Notes under the pieces: model-generated
Database searches by the model: none
What the model was told of the DNA's origin: nothing
What the model saw: the letters and a program-made list of their open reading frames with translations, nothing else
Origin: Bradyrhizobium sp. MOS003
Lineage (GTDB): Bacteria; Pseudomonadota; Alphaproteobacteria; Rhizobiales; Xanthobacteraceae
Assembly: GCF_003020125.1 (NCBI RefSeq)
Contig: NZ_PYFW01000001.1
Coordinates: 1,922,001 to 1,986,000, forward strand
Length of the DNA stretch: 64,000 bases
Direction: 5' to 3'
Shown: piece after piece, positions 55,177-64,000 of the stretch
Layout of the letters: the number at the start of each line of letters is the position of its first letter
Position numbering within the stretch: the first letter of the stretch is position 1
Program-made: the position numbers and the translations under genes

Positions 55177-56915
55177 GCGCTGCGACTCCGGCCAAGCCTA
55201 CGGAACCCTGGCGCCAGCGGCTGATCCGCAGCCTGCTCTACGGGCGCAACGTCGACCGCGCCGCGAAGGCGCGCGCGCGCGTGGGCCTTGCCATACTCGC
55301 CTTCGCCTCGGTCTACGCCCTGATCGGCGGCCGTCTCGTGATGTTTGCGATCGGCGCCGATGCGCACGGCGCACGCCGCGCCGCGGCGCAGGAGGTGGTG
55401 GCGACAGCACGGCCCGACATTGTCGACCGCAACGGCGCCATCCTTGCGACCGACGTCAAGGCGGCGAGCCTGTTCGGCGAACCGCGCCGCATCATCGACA
55501 AGGACGAGGCGATCGAGCTTCTCACCGCGACCGTGCCGGATCTCGACGAGGCCGAGGTGCGCGAGCGCCTGAGGACGCGCAAGGGCTTCGTCTGGCTCAA
55601 GCGCGAGGTTACGGCGAACCAGCAGCAGGCCATCCACAAGCTCGGCATTCCCGGCATCGGCTTCCTGCGCGAGAACAAGCGCGTCTATCCGACCGGCAAC
55701 GAAGTTGCCCACCTCATCGGTCTCGTCAACATCGACAACCAGGGCATCGCCGGCATCGAGAAGTGGCTCGACAATCAAGGTCTCGCCGATCTCCACCGTG
55801 CGGGCTTTGCTACAGACCGGCCGCAAAAGCCGATTGAGCTCTCGGTCGATCTGCGCGTCGAGCATGCGCTCCGCGACGAATTGCTGAAGGCCAAGGACAA
55901 GTTCCACGCCAAAGCCGCGTCCGGCATCGTCTCCAACGTGAAGACCGGCGAAATCGTCGCAATGGTCTCTCTGCCGGACTTCGATCCGAACAACCCGAAG
56001 GAAGCGCACGACCCCGACCGTATCAACCGCCTGACCACCGGCGTCTACGAGATGGGCTCGACCTTCAAGGCATTCACGCTGGCGATGGCGCTCGATTCCG
56101 GAAAGATCAACCTGAACACGATGTGGGACGCGCGAGGAAACCTGCACTACGGCAAGTTCACCATCCACGACAGCCATCCGCTCGGGCGTTTCATCAACAC
56201 CAAGGAAGTCTTCACCTACTCGTCCAACATCGGCGCGGCGCGGATCGCGCTGGGGCAGGGCGTGGAGGCGCACAAGGCGTTCCTCGCCAAGATGGGACAA
56301 CTGACGCGTCTTCGCACCGAGCTGCCGGAGAGCGCGGCGCCGCTGATCCCGCGGCGCTGGAGCGAGCTCAACACCGTCACCGCCGCGTTCGGCCAGGGCC
56401 TGTCCGTGGCGCCCCTGCAGGCCGTGATGGGCATCAACGCCCTGGTGAACGGCGGCTATCTGATTCCGCCGACCTTCATGAAGCGCACGCCGGAAGAAGC
56501 GACGGCATTGGCCAAGCGGGTCGTCAGAACGGACACCAGCGACAAGATGCGGTATCTCATGCGGCTCAACGCCGAGATCGGTACTGCCAAGACCGCAGAC
56601 GTCAAAGGTTATTACGTCGGCGGCAAGACAGGCACGTCCGAGAAGGTCATCAACGGCCGCTACGCCAAGAAGCGCGTGCTCAATTCGTTCACCGCGATTC
56701 TGCCCTGCGATGATCCGAAATATCACGTCCTGATCATGCTGGACGAGCCGCAGGCGCTGCCCGAAACGCACGGTTTCATCACGTCCGGCTGGAACGCGGT
56801 GCCCACCGGCGGCAAGGTGATCGAGCGAATCGCGCCGCTTCTGGGGCTCGAGCCGCGGTTCGACCTGCCGCCTGCGGACCGCCTTATTCTTGCGGCATCC
56901 CGGACAACCCAGTAA
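55173..56915 (+). CDS. ftsI: septal peptidoglycan transpeptidase FtsI (PBP3)
   Basis: The 580-residue protein has a cytoplasmic tail, one TM helix ([19 protein letters not shown]), a non-catalytic domain ([19 protein letters not shown]) and the transpeptidase domain. Catalytic motifs are S296-T-F-K, S350-S-N and K485-T-G-T. FtsI crosslinks septal peptidoglycan with FtsW. Its start overlaps the ftsL stop. Confidence 0.97.
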   Translation: MSAATPAKPTEPWRQRLIRSLLYGRNVDRAAKARARVGLAILAFASVYALIGGRLVMFAIGADAHGARRAAAQEVVATARPDIVDRNGAILATDVKAASLFGEPRRIIDKDEAIELLTATVPDLDEAEVRERLRTRKGFVWLKREVTANQQQAIHKLGIPGIGFLRENKRVYPTGNEVAHLIGLVNIDNQGIAGIEKWLDNQGLADLHRAGFATDRPQKPIELSVDLRVEHALRDELLKAKDKFHAKAASGIVSNVKTGEIVAMVSLPDFDPNNPKEAHDPDRINRLTTGVYEMGSTFKAFTLAMALDSGKINLNTMWDARGNLHYGKFTIHDSHPLGRFINTKEVFTYSSNIGAARIALGQGVEAHKAFLAKMGQLTRLRTELPESAAPLIPRRWSELNTVTAAFGQGLSVAPLQAVMGINALVNGGYLIPPTFMKRTPEEATALAKRVVRTDTSDKMRYLMRLNAEIGTAKTADVKGYYVGGKTGTSEKVINGRYAKKRVLNSFTAILPCDDPKYHVLIMLDEPQALPETHGFITSGWNAVPTGGKVIERIAPLLGLEPRFDLPPADRLILAASRTTQ

Positions 56916-56995
56916 TCAATCGGGTGGGCCGTAGCCGCTGCTGAGTCGGGGATTTCCCTCGAAATTCGGCTCTCCGGTACGGCGACTGGAAGTCC

Positions 56996-58453
56996 ATGAA
57001 GCTGCGCGACCTCTTAGGCCAAGACGCCGCGATCGAGCCCGCAATCGCGGCGCTCGAGGCGACGGGCCTTGCGCTCGACAGCCGCGTGGTCAAGGCCGGC
57101 GATCTCTTCTTCGCACTCGCGGGCAGCAAGACCGACGGGGCGCGCTTCATCGATGCCGCGGTGGCCGCGGGCGCCGTGGCTGTCGTCGGTGACCATGCAC
57201 CGACCGGCAGCAAGGTGCCGTTCATCACCGTCGCCAATCCGCGCCGCGCGCTGGCGCTGGCCGCGGCGAGATTCTTCCCTTCGCAGCCCGCGACCATCGC
57301 CGCGGTGACCGGCACCAGCGGCAAGACCTCGGTCGCGGCCTTCACGCGTCAGATCTGGGAGCGGCTGGGCCATGCCTCCGCCAGCATCGGCACCATCGGC
57401 CTCGTCTCGCCCAAACGTACAGTCTATGGCTCACTGACGACGCCGGATCCGATCGCTCTGCATCGACAGTTGGATGAGATCGTGCGCGACGGGGTGACGC
57501 ATCTCGCCTTCGAAGCATCGTCGCACGGGCTCGATCAGTATCGCCTCGACGGCGTGCGCGTCTCCGCCGGAGGCTTCACCAATCTCTCGCGCGACCACAT
57601 GGATTATCATCCGACCGTCGCGCATTATCTTGCGGCAAAGCTTCGTCTGTTCCGCGAGCTCATCCAACCCGGAGGCGCGGCGTTGATCTCGGCCGATCAT
57701 GATTGCTCGGCGCAGGTGATCGAAGCGGCGACATCGCGCGGCCTGCGCGTGATGGCGGTCGGCCGCAACGGCGACGGGGCCGGCGAGGGCATCCGTCTTG
57801 GCGGAGCCACCGTGGAAGGTTTTTCACAAGTCCTTGAGCTCGAGCATTGCGGCAGGCGGTATGCGATCCGGCTGCCGCTGGTCGGCGAGTTCCAGATCGA
57901 GAACGCGCTGGTGTCGGCCGGCCTTGCGATCGGTACCGGCAGCGACGCAGCCGATGTGTTCGCGAGCCTGGAGCATCTCGAAGGCGCCAAGGGCCGGCTC
58001 GAGCGCGTCGGCGAGCGCAACGGCGCGCCGATCTTCGTCGATTATGCGCACAAGCCCGATGCGCTCGCGAAGGCGCTGCAGGCGCTGCGGCCCTATGCGA
58101 AACGAAAGCTGGTCGTCGTGTTCGGCGCCGGTGGTGACCGCGATGCCGGCAAGCGTCCGATCATGGGCGAGATCGCGGCCGAGAATGCCGATCGCGTCAT
58201 CATCACCGACGACAATCCGCGCAGCGAGAAGCCCGAAACCATTCGCGCCGAAATACTCGCAACCGCGAAGGGCGCCCGCGAGATCGGCGACCGTGCCACG
58301 GCAATCCGAACCGCGATCGGGGAACTTCAGGAAGGCGATGCACTGCTCGTCGCCGGCAAGGGCCACGAGACCGGGCAAATCGTCGGCGGCGAGGTTCTGC
58401 CCTTCAGTGATCACGAGGCGGTCGCCGCCGCATTAGCGTCAGGGGTTGCATGA
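56996..58453 (+). CDS. murE: UDP-MurNAc-tripeptide synthetase MurE
   Basis: MurE adds meso-diaminopimelate to UDP-MurNAc-L-Ala-D-Glu. The 485-residue Mur ligase has the P-loop G106-TSGKTS, the [12 protein letters not shown] block, and D406-N-P-R409, the pattern for DAP specificity. It lies 80 bases from ftsI and overlaps murF by four bases (ATGA). Confidence 0.97.
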   Translation: MKLRDLLGQDAAIEPAIAALEATGLALDSRVVKAGDLFFALAGSKTDGARFIDAAVAAGAVAVVGDHAPTGSKVPFITVANPRRALALAAARFFPSQPATIAAVTGTSGKTSVAAFTRQIWERLGHASASIGTIGLVSPKRTVYGSLTTPDPIALHRQLDEIVRDGVTHLAFEASSHGLDQYRLDGVRVSAGGFTNLSRDHMDYHPTVAHYLAAKLRLFRELIQPGGAALISADHDCSAQVIEAATSRGLRVMAVGRNGDGAGEGIRLGGATVEGFSQVLELEHCGRRYAIRLPLVGEFQIENALVSAGLAIGTGSDAADVFASLEHLEGAKGRLERVGERNGAPIFVDYAHKPDALAKALQALRPYAKRKLVVVFGAGGDRDAGKRPIMGEIAAENADRVIITDDNPRSEKPETIRAEILATAKGAREIGDRATAIRTAIGELQEGDALLVAGKGHETGQIVGGEVLPFSDHEAVAAALASGVA

Positions 58454-59829
58454 GCGCGCCGATATGGACGGTTGCCGAAGTGGCGCGCGCGCTGGGCGCG
58501 GACGGATCATTCCCGGACACCCCGATCAATTTCGTCACCCAGGACAGTCGCTTGGTGAAACCAGGCAGCCTGTTCGTGGCGCTGAGCGGCACGCCGAGCG
58601 GCGGCTTCGTCTCGGCCTTCGCCAGCGCGCGCGACGGCTGGGAGTTCGCGGACAAAGCGGAAGCCTCGGGCGCGGTCGCGATGATCGTGCCGCACGAGAT
58701 CGCGGGCATCCGGATTCCGCAGATCGTCGTCAAGGACACGCTGATCGACGGCCTCTGGGGCCTCGCCCGCGCCGCCCGCGCCCGGTTCCATGGACCTGTG
58801 ATCGGGCTTACCGGCAGCGCGGGCAAGACCAGCACCAAGGAATTCCTGGCGGCCTATCCGAACGCCTATGCCAGTCCGTCGAGCTTCAACAATTTCTGGG
58901 GCGTGCCGCTGACGCTGTGCAATGCGCGCACCGATGCCAGCCTCTGGGTTGTCGAGATGGGCATGAACCAGAAGGGCGAGATCGCGCGGCTCAGCGAATT
59001 GACCCGGCCGACGGTAGCGCTGGTCGTCAACGTCCAGCCCGTGCATCTGGAGAAGCTCGGCTCGCTCGAAGCCATCCGCCGCGAGAAGGTCTCGATCGCC
59101 CTCGGCCTGCCCGAGGACGGCGTGCTGGTGCTTCCAGCCGGGCTCAAGGCGTCGGAATGGAAAGGCAAGGTGGTGCGCTTCGGCGAACATGCCGAGGTGC
59201 ACGAGGTCGCGCACGCGCCGCATGGCGAGAGCTGGCAGGTCGTGGCCATGATCGGCAAGAAAGAGATCGCCTTCAGCCTGACGCCGGGGGCGCCGCATCG
59301 CGTGCAGAATGCGCTGGCGGCGCTTGCCGCCGTCCGTGCCGCGAACCTCGATGCATCGACGCTCGCCATCAAGCTCGACCGGGTCGGCATCATGACCGGC
59401 CGTGGGGTCGAGCAGGCTGTCGGCGGCATCACCGTGATCGACGACAGTTTCAACGGCAATCCGGCCAGCGTGGCCGCTGCGCTGCAAAGCCTGCAGGCGC
59501 GTCACATGAACGGCGGCCGCCGCATTGCGGTGCTCGGCGACATGCTGGAGCTGGGCGATGACGCGCCGGACTATCACACCGGCCTTGCCAAGCATCTCGA
59601 CGGGATCGACGGCGTCTACTGCGTCGGCCCTCTGATGCGCCATCTCTATGACGTGCTCCCGGCCGGCATGGGCCTCGGCTGGCACGACGATCCCGCCACG
59701 CTGAAGCCGAGTGAGGTCGCGAACCTGCTGAAGGCAGGCGACGTCGTGGTTGTCAAGGGCAGCAAGAAGATGTTCTGGGTCAACAAGTTTGTACCGGGCC
59801 TGATGGCCGCCTTGCAGGCAAAGGCGTAA
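58450..59829 (+). CDS. murF: UDP-MurNAc-tripeptide:D-Ala-D-Ala ligase MurF
   Basis: The 459-residue Mur ligase completes the pentapeptide. Landmarks: FVTQDSRLVKPGSLFVALSG (substrate domain), the P-loop GLTGSAGKTSTKEFL (G122 onward), MGMNQKGEIARLSELTRPTV and VIDDSFNGNPASVAAAL. Its start lies within the murE stop (ATGA), so translation is coupled. Confidence 0.97.
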   Translation: MSAPIWTVAEVARALGADGSFPDTPINFVTQDSRLVKPGSLFVALSGTPSGGFVSAFASARDGWEFADKAEASGAVAMIVPHEIAGIRIPQIVVKDTLIDGLWGLARAARARFHGPVIGLTGSAGKTSTKEFLAAYPNAYASPSSFNNFWGVPLTLCNARTDASLWVVEMGMNQKGEIARLSELTRPTVALVVNVQPVHLEKLGSLEAIRREKVSIALGLPEDGVLVLPAGLKASEWKGKVVRFGEHAEVHEVAHAPHGESWQVVAMIGKKEIAFSLTPGAPHRVQNALAALAAVRAANLDASTLAIKLDRVGIMTGRGVEQAVGGITVIDDSFNGNPASVAAALQSLQARHMNGGRRIAVLGDMLELGDDAPDYHTGLAKHLDGIDGVYCVGPLMRHLYDVLPAGMGLGWHDDPATLKPSEVANLLKAGDVVVVKGSKKMFWVNKFVPGLMAALQAKA

Positions 59830-59917
59830 ACTGCTTGGAAGCGCTGTTCCCGAATCCCACCCTTTGCGGCGCGCCGCCGTCCGGTTTCCCAGAGGTCGCG
59901 CGATAGGACCCGTCTGA

Positions 59918-61021
59918 ATGTTTTACTGGCTGATCGACCTTTCCAACACATTTACGGGCCTCGGTGCCGTTCGCACCTTCTTGAACGTGTTCCGCTACAT
60001 CACGTTCCGCACCGGTGGCGCCGTCGTCACCGGCGCGCTGTTCGTGTTCCTGTTCGGGCCCTGGATCATCGATCACTTGCGCATCCGCCAGGGCAAGGGC
60101 CAGCCGATCCGGGCCGACGGTCCGCAATCGCATCTCGCCAAGAAGGGCACGCCCACGATGGGCGGGCTGATGATCCTGTCCGGCCTCACGGTCGGCACGG
60201 TGCTGTGGGCCAATCCGCTCAATCCCTATGTCTGGATCGTGCTGGCGGTGACGCTCGGCTTCGGCTTCGTCGGCTTCTATGACGACTACCTCAAGGTGAC
60301 CAAGCAGACCACGACCGGCTTCGGCAGCAAGCTGCGCCTGTTGATCGAGGCGGCGATCGCGCTGGTGGCGTGCTACGCGCTGGTGCGGTTGAACCGGGAT
60401 CCCGCATCGACCGCGCTGACGATTCCCTTCCTGAAGGACACCGTGCTGCATTTCGGCTGGTTCTTCGTCATCTTCGGCGCCTTCGTCATCGTCGGCTCCG
60501 GCAACGCGGTGAACCTCACCGATGGTCTCGACGGCCTCGCCATTGTTCCCGTGATGATCGCGACCGCGAGCTTTGCGATGATCGCCTATCTCGCCGGCAA
60601 CGCGGTGTTCGCCGAATATCTGCAGATCAAATATGTCGCCGGCACCGGCGAGCTCGCGGTGCTCTGCGGCGCGCTGTTGGGCGCCGGCCTCGGCTTCCTC
60701 TGGTTCAACGCGCCGCCGGCCTCGATCTTCATGGGCGACACCGGCTCGCTCGCGCTCGGCGGCATGCTCGGCGCCATCGCGGTCGCGGTGAAGCACGAGA
60801 TCGTGCTCGCGGTGATCGGCGGCCTGTTCGTGCTGGAGGCGGTCTCCGTCATCGTGCAGGTGGTATCGTTCAAGCTCACCGGCAAGCGGATATTCCGGAT
60901 GGCGCCGATCCATCATCATTTCGAGCAGCTTGGCTGGACCGAGCCGCAGATCGTGATCCGCTTCTGGATCATCTCGGTGATGCTGGCGCTCGCCGGCCTG
61001 TCCACGCTGAAGCTGCGGTGA
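59918..61021 (+). CDS. mraY: phospho-MurNAc-pentapeptide transferase MraY
   Basis: MraY transfers phospho-MurNAc-pentapeptide to undecaprenyl phosphate, forming lipid I in the inner membrane. The 367-residue protein has about ten TM helices and the family blocks [61 protein letters not shown] and [11 protein letters not shown]. Confidence 0.97.
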   Translation: MFYWLIDLSNTFTGLGAVRTFLNVFRYITFRTGGAVVTGALFVFLFGPWIIDHLRIRQGKGQPIRADGPQSHLAKKGTPTMGGLMILSGLTVGTVLWANPLNPYVWIVLAVTLGFGFVGFYDDYLKVTKQTTTGFGSKLRLLIEAAIALVACYALVRLNRDPASTALTIPFLKDTVLHFGWFFVIFGAFVIVGSGNAVNLTDGLDGLAIVPVMIATASFAMIAYLAGNAVFAEYLQIKYVAGTGELAVLCGALLGAGLGFLWFNAPPASIFMGDTGSLALGGMLGAIAVAVKHEIVLAVIGGLFVLEAVSVIVQVVSFKLTGKRIFRMAPIHHHFEQLGWTEPQIVIRFWIISVMLALAGLSTLKLR

Positions 61022-61027
61022 TCCTCG

Positions 61028-62425
61028 ATGATCCCCGTCACGTCCTTTGCCGGCAAGACCGTCGCGGTGTTCGGCCTCGGCGGCTCGGGGCTTGCCTCCT
61101 GCCACGCGCTGAAGGCCGGTGGTGCCGAGGTGATCGCCGCGGACGACAATGCCGAGAATGTCGCCAAGGCCGTACAGGCCGGCTTCATCACCGCCGATCT
61201 GCGCAATGTGTCCTGGGCGAATTTTGCAGCACTCGTGCTCGCGCCCGGCGTGCCGCTCACCCATCCGGCGCCGCACTGGAGCGTGCTGAAGGCGCGCGAG
61301 GCAGGCGTCGAGGTGATCGGCGACATCGAGCTGTTCTGCCGTGAGCGCCGCCGCCACGCACCCAACGCGCCGTTCGTCGCCATCACCGGCACCAACGGCA
61401 AATCGACCACGACGGCGCTGATCGCGCATCTCACCAAGTTCGCGGGCTACGATACCCAGATGGGCGGCAATATCGGCACCGCGATCCTGTCGCTGGAGCC
61501 GCCGCGCATGGGCCGCGTCCACGTCATCGAGATGTCGTCCTACCAGATCGACCTCACGCCTTCGCTGGATCCCTCCGTCGGCATTCTGCTGAACGTCAGC
61601 GAGGACCACATCGATCGCCACGGCACCATCGAGCACTATGCCGCGGTGAAGGAGCGCCTGGTGGCCGGCGTGCAGGACGGCGGCACTGCGATCATCGGCG
61701 TCGACGACGGTTTTTGCCGCGACATCGCCGACCGGCTCGATCGCGCCGGCAAGACCGTGGTGCGCATCTCCGTCAAGAATCCGCTGGCCTCAGGTCTCCA
61801 TGTCGAGCACGGCAATATCGTGCGCACCTCGGGCGGTGCCCGCAGTGAAGTCGCCGCACTCGGCGGCATCGGCTCGCTGCGCGGCCTGCACAACGCACAG
61901 AACGCGGCTTGCGCGGCGGCCGCCGCGCTCGCGATGGGCATCAGCCTGGAAGTGCTGCAGAACGGCCTGCGCAGCTTTCCGGGCCTCGCCCATCGCATGG
62001 AGCAGGTCGGCCGCCGCGGCAACGTGCTGTTCGTCAACGACTCCAAGGGCACCAACGCCGACGCTACCGCGCACGCGTTGTCGTCCTTTGCCGACATCTT
62101 CTGGATCGCCGGCGGCAAGCCCAAGGCCGGCGGCATCACTGGCCTGACCGGCTTCTTCCCGCGCATCCGCAAGGCCTATCTGATCGGCGAGGCCGCGCAG
62201 GAGTTTTCGGGAACGCTCGGCACGGTGGCGCATGAGATCAGCCAAACCCTCGACGTCGCCGTCGAGCACGCCGCGCGCGATGCGGAAGCATCGGGCCTCA
62301 CCGATGCGGTCGTTCTGTTGTCGCCGGCATGCGCCTCTTTCGACCAGTACCGCAATTTCGAGATCCGCGGCGCCAAGTTCCGCGATCTGGTGCAGGCGCT
62401 GCCGGGTGTGAAGCCGGTGGTGTGA
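61028..62425 (+). CDS. murD: UDP-MurNAc-L-Ala:D-Glu ligase MurD
   Basis: The 465-residue Mur ligase has an N-terminal Rossmann domain ([20 protein letters not shown]), the P-loop G121-TNGKST and the family blocks [21 protein letters not shown], and [17 protein letters not shown]. MurD adds D-glutamate to UDP-MurNAc-L-alanine. It starts six bases after mraY. In most relatives ftsW follows; here a DUF4279 gene lies between. Confidence 0.96.
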   Translation: MIPVTSFAGKTVAVFGLGGSGLASCHALKAGGAEVIAADDNAENVAKAVQAGFITADLRNVSWANFAALVLAPGVPLTHPAPHWSVLKAREAGVEVIGDIELFCRERRRHAPNAPFVAITGTNGKSTTTALIAHLTKFAGYDTQMGGNIGTAILSLEPPRMGRVHVIEMSSYQIDLTPSLDPSVGILLNVSEDHIDRHGTIEHYAAVKERLVAGVQDGGTAIIGVDDGFCRDIADRLDRAGKTVVRISVKNPLASGLHVEHGNIVRTSGGARSEVAALGGIGSLRGLHNAQNAACAAAAALAMGISLEVLQNGLRSFPGLAHRMEQVGRRGNVLFVNDSKGTNADATAHALSSFADIFWIAGGKPKAGGITGLTGFFPRIRKAYLIGEAAQEFSGTLGTVAHEISQTLDVAVEHAARDAEASGLTDAVVLLSPACASFDQYRNFEIRGAKFRDLVQALPGVKPVV

Positions 62426-62877
62426 GCGTGAACCGGTATCGGGCGCAAGTCTCTCTCAAACTGAAACATCCGACCCGCGATCTTTCGCGTGTGTGCAAGG
62501 CTCTTGGATTGGAGCCAAAACACATTTGGAAGATGGGGGATGAACGACGAACCCCGAAGGGAAATCCGCTTGGGGGCAACCGTGACAGCTCTTACTGTTT
62601 AATTGAACTTGGGCCTACCTCACGAAAATCATTGGCGAAGAAAATCGAGTCCGCGCTGGGGCGGCTTCAGAGTCACCGAGCGCTGCTACGGAGGCTGTCA
62701 TCCACGGGTGGGAAGGTAACTTTTTCTGTCGGATGGTTCCTTGACGAACATTCAGGCGAAACATTCAGCGGCGACTCACTGAAGTCGATGGCCCGCCTGC
62801 AAATCGGATTAGAGCTGCACGCCTACCTGCCTGATGCGAACGAGCCCCTTAGATCAAAGCCTATCTCGAAAAGATAA
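62422..62877 (+). CDS. DUF4279 family protein inserted in the dcw cluster
   Basis: The 151-residue protein starts with a GTG that overlaps the murD stop as GTGA (a second in-frame GTG is two codons later). It has the DUF4279 pattern: [20 protein letters not shown], then [40 protein letters not shown] and [23 protein letters not shown]4279 genes are typically associated with mobile or toxin-immunity-type loci. Positions 62581-62640 have 27 G/C of 60, unlike the neighbours, so it is probably acquired. No partner toxin is visible. Confidence 0.75.
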   Translation: MSVNRYRAQVSLKLKHPTRDLSRVCKALGLEPKHIWKMGDERRTPKGNPLGGNRDSSYCLIELGPTSRKSLAKKIESALGRLQSHRALLRRLSSTGGKVTFSVGWFLDEHSGETFSGDSLKSMARLQIGLELHAYLPDANEPLRSKPISKR

Positions 62878-62948
62878 CGGCCTTCTTAACCACCCGGTAA
62901 CCAACCTCGGCGACCAATGGACCGACCTCTGTCCGAAAGCGGCCGCCC

Positions 62949-64000
62949 ATGCTCTCCCGTGAAGAACGCACCCCCTTTTCCGAGTGGTGGTGGACCGTCG
63001 ATAAGCCGCTGATGGGCGCGATCCTGGCGCTGATGCTGACCGGTGTGATCCTGTCGTTGGCGGCGAGTCCGCCGGTTGCGACCCGGATCGGGCTCGATCC
63101 CTTCCACTTCTTCAGCCGCCACGTGATGTTCCTGCTCCCGTCGTGCCTCGTGCTGCTCGGGGTGTCCTTCCTGTCGCCGCGCGCGATCCGCCGCTCGGCC
63201 CTGATCATCTTCGCGGCGAGCATCATCCTGATCGTGCTGACGCTCGCGATCGGTCCTGAAGTGAAGGGCTCGCGGCGCTGGATCACGCTGCTCGGCGTCA
63301 ACATCCAGGCCTCCGAAATCGCAAAACCCTCCTTCGTCGTCATCGCCGCCTGGCTGTTCGCGGAATCGACCAAGCGGCCGGAGATGCCGGCGACCTCGAT
63401 GGCCGTGGTGCTGCTGCTGATGCTGGTCGCGCTGCTGGTGATGGAGCCGGATTTCGGCCAGACCATGCTGATCCTGATGGTGTGGGGCTCGCTGTTCTTC
63501 ATCGCGGGCATGCGCATGATCTGGGTGTTCGGGCTGGCGGGCCTCGGCGCGGCCGGCCTGTTCAGCGCCTATCTGTTCGTCCCGCACGTGGCGGGGCGCA
63601 TCAAGCGCTTCATGAATCCGGCCTCCGGCGACACGTTCCAGGTCGATACCGCCATGGAAGCCTTCTACAACGGCGGCTGGTTCGGCCTTGGGCCGGGCGA
63701 GGGCATCGCCAAGCGCAGCCTGCCCGACAGTCACACCGACTTCGTGTTCGCGGTCGCCGCCGAAGAGTTCGGCATCATCCTGTGCCTCGCCATGCTGGCG
63801 CTGTTCGCCTTCGTCGTGATCCGCACGCTGTCGCGCGCCTATGCCAACGAGGACATGTTCTCGCGCTTTGCGGCGTCCGGACTTGCGATCCTGTTTGGCG
63901 TGCAGGCCGCGATCAACATGTCGGTGAACCTCCAGCTGATCCCCGCCAAGGGTATGACGCTGCCGTTCATCTCCTATGGCGGCTCCTCGATCGTGTCACT
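62949..64000 (+). CDS. ftsW: septal peptidoglycan glycosyltransferase FtsW, 3' end beyond the window
   Basis: The frame opens at the ATG at 62949 (MLSREERTPFSEWWWTVDKP) and runs to the window edge, so about 350 residues are visible. It is a SEDS protein with many TM helices. Family blocks are SRHVMFLLPSCLVLLGVSFL, GSRRWITLLGVNIQASEIAK, MEPDFGQTMLILMVWGSLFF, and SHTDFVFAVAAEEFGI with GMTLPFISYGGSS near the edge. FtsW polymerises glycan strands at the septum with FtsI. Confidence 0.97.
   Translation, partial: MLSREERTPFSEWWWTVDKPLMGAILALMLTGVILSLAASPPVATRIGLDPFHFFSRHVMFLLPSCLVLLGVSFLSPRAIRRSALIIFAASIILIVLTLAIGPEVKGSRRWITLLGVNIQASEIAKPSFVVIAAWLFAESTKRPEMPATSMAVVLLLMLVALLVMEPDFGQTMLILMVWGSLFFIAGMRMIWVFGLAGLGAAGLFSAYLFVPHVAGRIKRFMNPASGDTFQVDTAMEAFYNGGWFGLGPGEGIAKRSLPDSHTDFVFAVAAEEFGIILCLAMLALFAFVVIRTLSRAYANEDMFSRFAASGLAILFGVQAAINMSVNLQLIPAKGMTLPFISYGGSSIVS

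Noticed and set aside
53527..61636. Long minus-strand frames opposite the dcw genes (for example 53527-55173, 55155-56771 and 59780-61636)
   Set aside because: They lie opposite certain rsmH, ftsI, mraY and murD genes and contain only Arg/Asp/Val-rich compositions without motifs.

Overview
The window is a typical stretch of the chromosome of a high-GC alphaproteobacterium. Gene content and style point to Bradyrhizobium or a close relative in Nitrobacteraceae. The evidence is the strong G/C third-position bias, families of short palindromic dispersed repeats in many intergenic gaps, several glutathione S-transferases, an ECF42/DGPF pair, polyamine-type and branched-chain amino-acid ABC genes, and a bacterial RNase P RNA. 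No tRNA, rRNA, CRISPR array, prophage or insertion sequence was seen.

Layout. 0-4.4 kb: small metabolic genes (two GST-fold proteins, a glyoxalase-fold protein, a Mug-type DNA glycosylase), several palindromic repeats and one A/T-richer gene remnant. 4.4-9.35 kb: a thiamin operon on the minus strand, transcribed thiO-thiS-thiG-thiE-thiC behind a clear TPP riboswitch. 9.5-14.2 kb: a lytic transglycosylase, an OmpR-type two-component pair and exported proteins. 14.2-20 kb: a branched-chain amino-acid type binding protein and a four-gene polyamine-type ABC importer. 20-26.3 kb: a DUF4403 protein, a propeller protein, a regulator divergent from a DUF899 gene, a cytochrome c and an L,D-transpeptidase. 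26.5-31.9 kb: a glycosyltransferase, methyltransferase, membrane protein, class III aminotransferase and phosphatidylserine-decarboxylase homologue, plausibly a membrane-lipid locus. 32-38 kb: Nudix, FecR-type, two divergent DUF2147 paralogues, a 27-residue membrane peptide gene and an extensin-like lipoprotein. 38-46.9 kb: a TetR regulator with a perfect operator in front of EmrA/EmrB genes, then an ABC exporter, a MATE exporter and an O-antigen-ligase-like protein. 47-53.3 kb: a TauE-type permease, a MocR regulator divergent from a DUF983 gene with two direct repeats between them, rnpB, the ECF42 pair and an amidase. 53.8-64 kb: the division and cell-wall cluster rsmH-ftsL-ftsI-murE-murF-mraY-murD-ftsW, interrupted by a DUF4279 gene between murD and ftsW; ftsW runs off the window.

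Working together. The thiamin operon makes the thiazole moiety (ThiO, ThiS, ThiG) and the pyrimidine moiety (ThiC) and joins them (ThiE), with feedback from TPP through the leader RNA. The dcw genes make UDP-MurNAc-pentapeptide and lipid I and supply the septal transpeptidase and glycosyltransferase. Efflux genes at 38-45.6 kb form a cluster of three different exporter types.

Nothing here is a strikingly new multi-gene system. The best leads are the DUF4279 gene lodged in the dcw operon, the possible lipid-modification locus, the palindromic repeat that supplies the stop codons of two convergent genes, the twin repeats inside the thiamin operon, the candidate MocR operator, and the very short membrane peptide gene.
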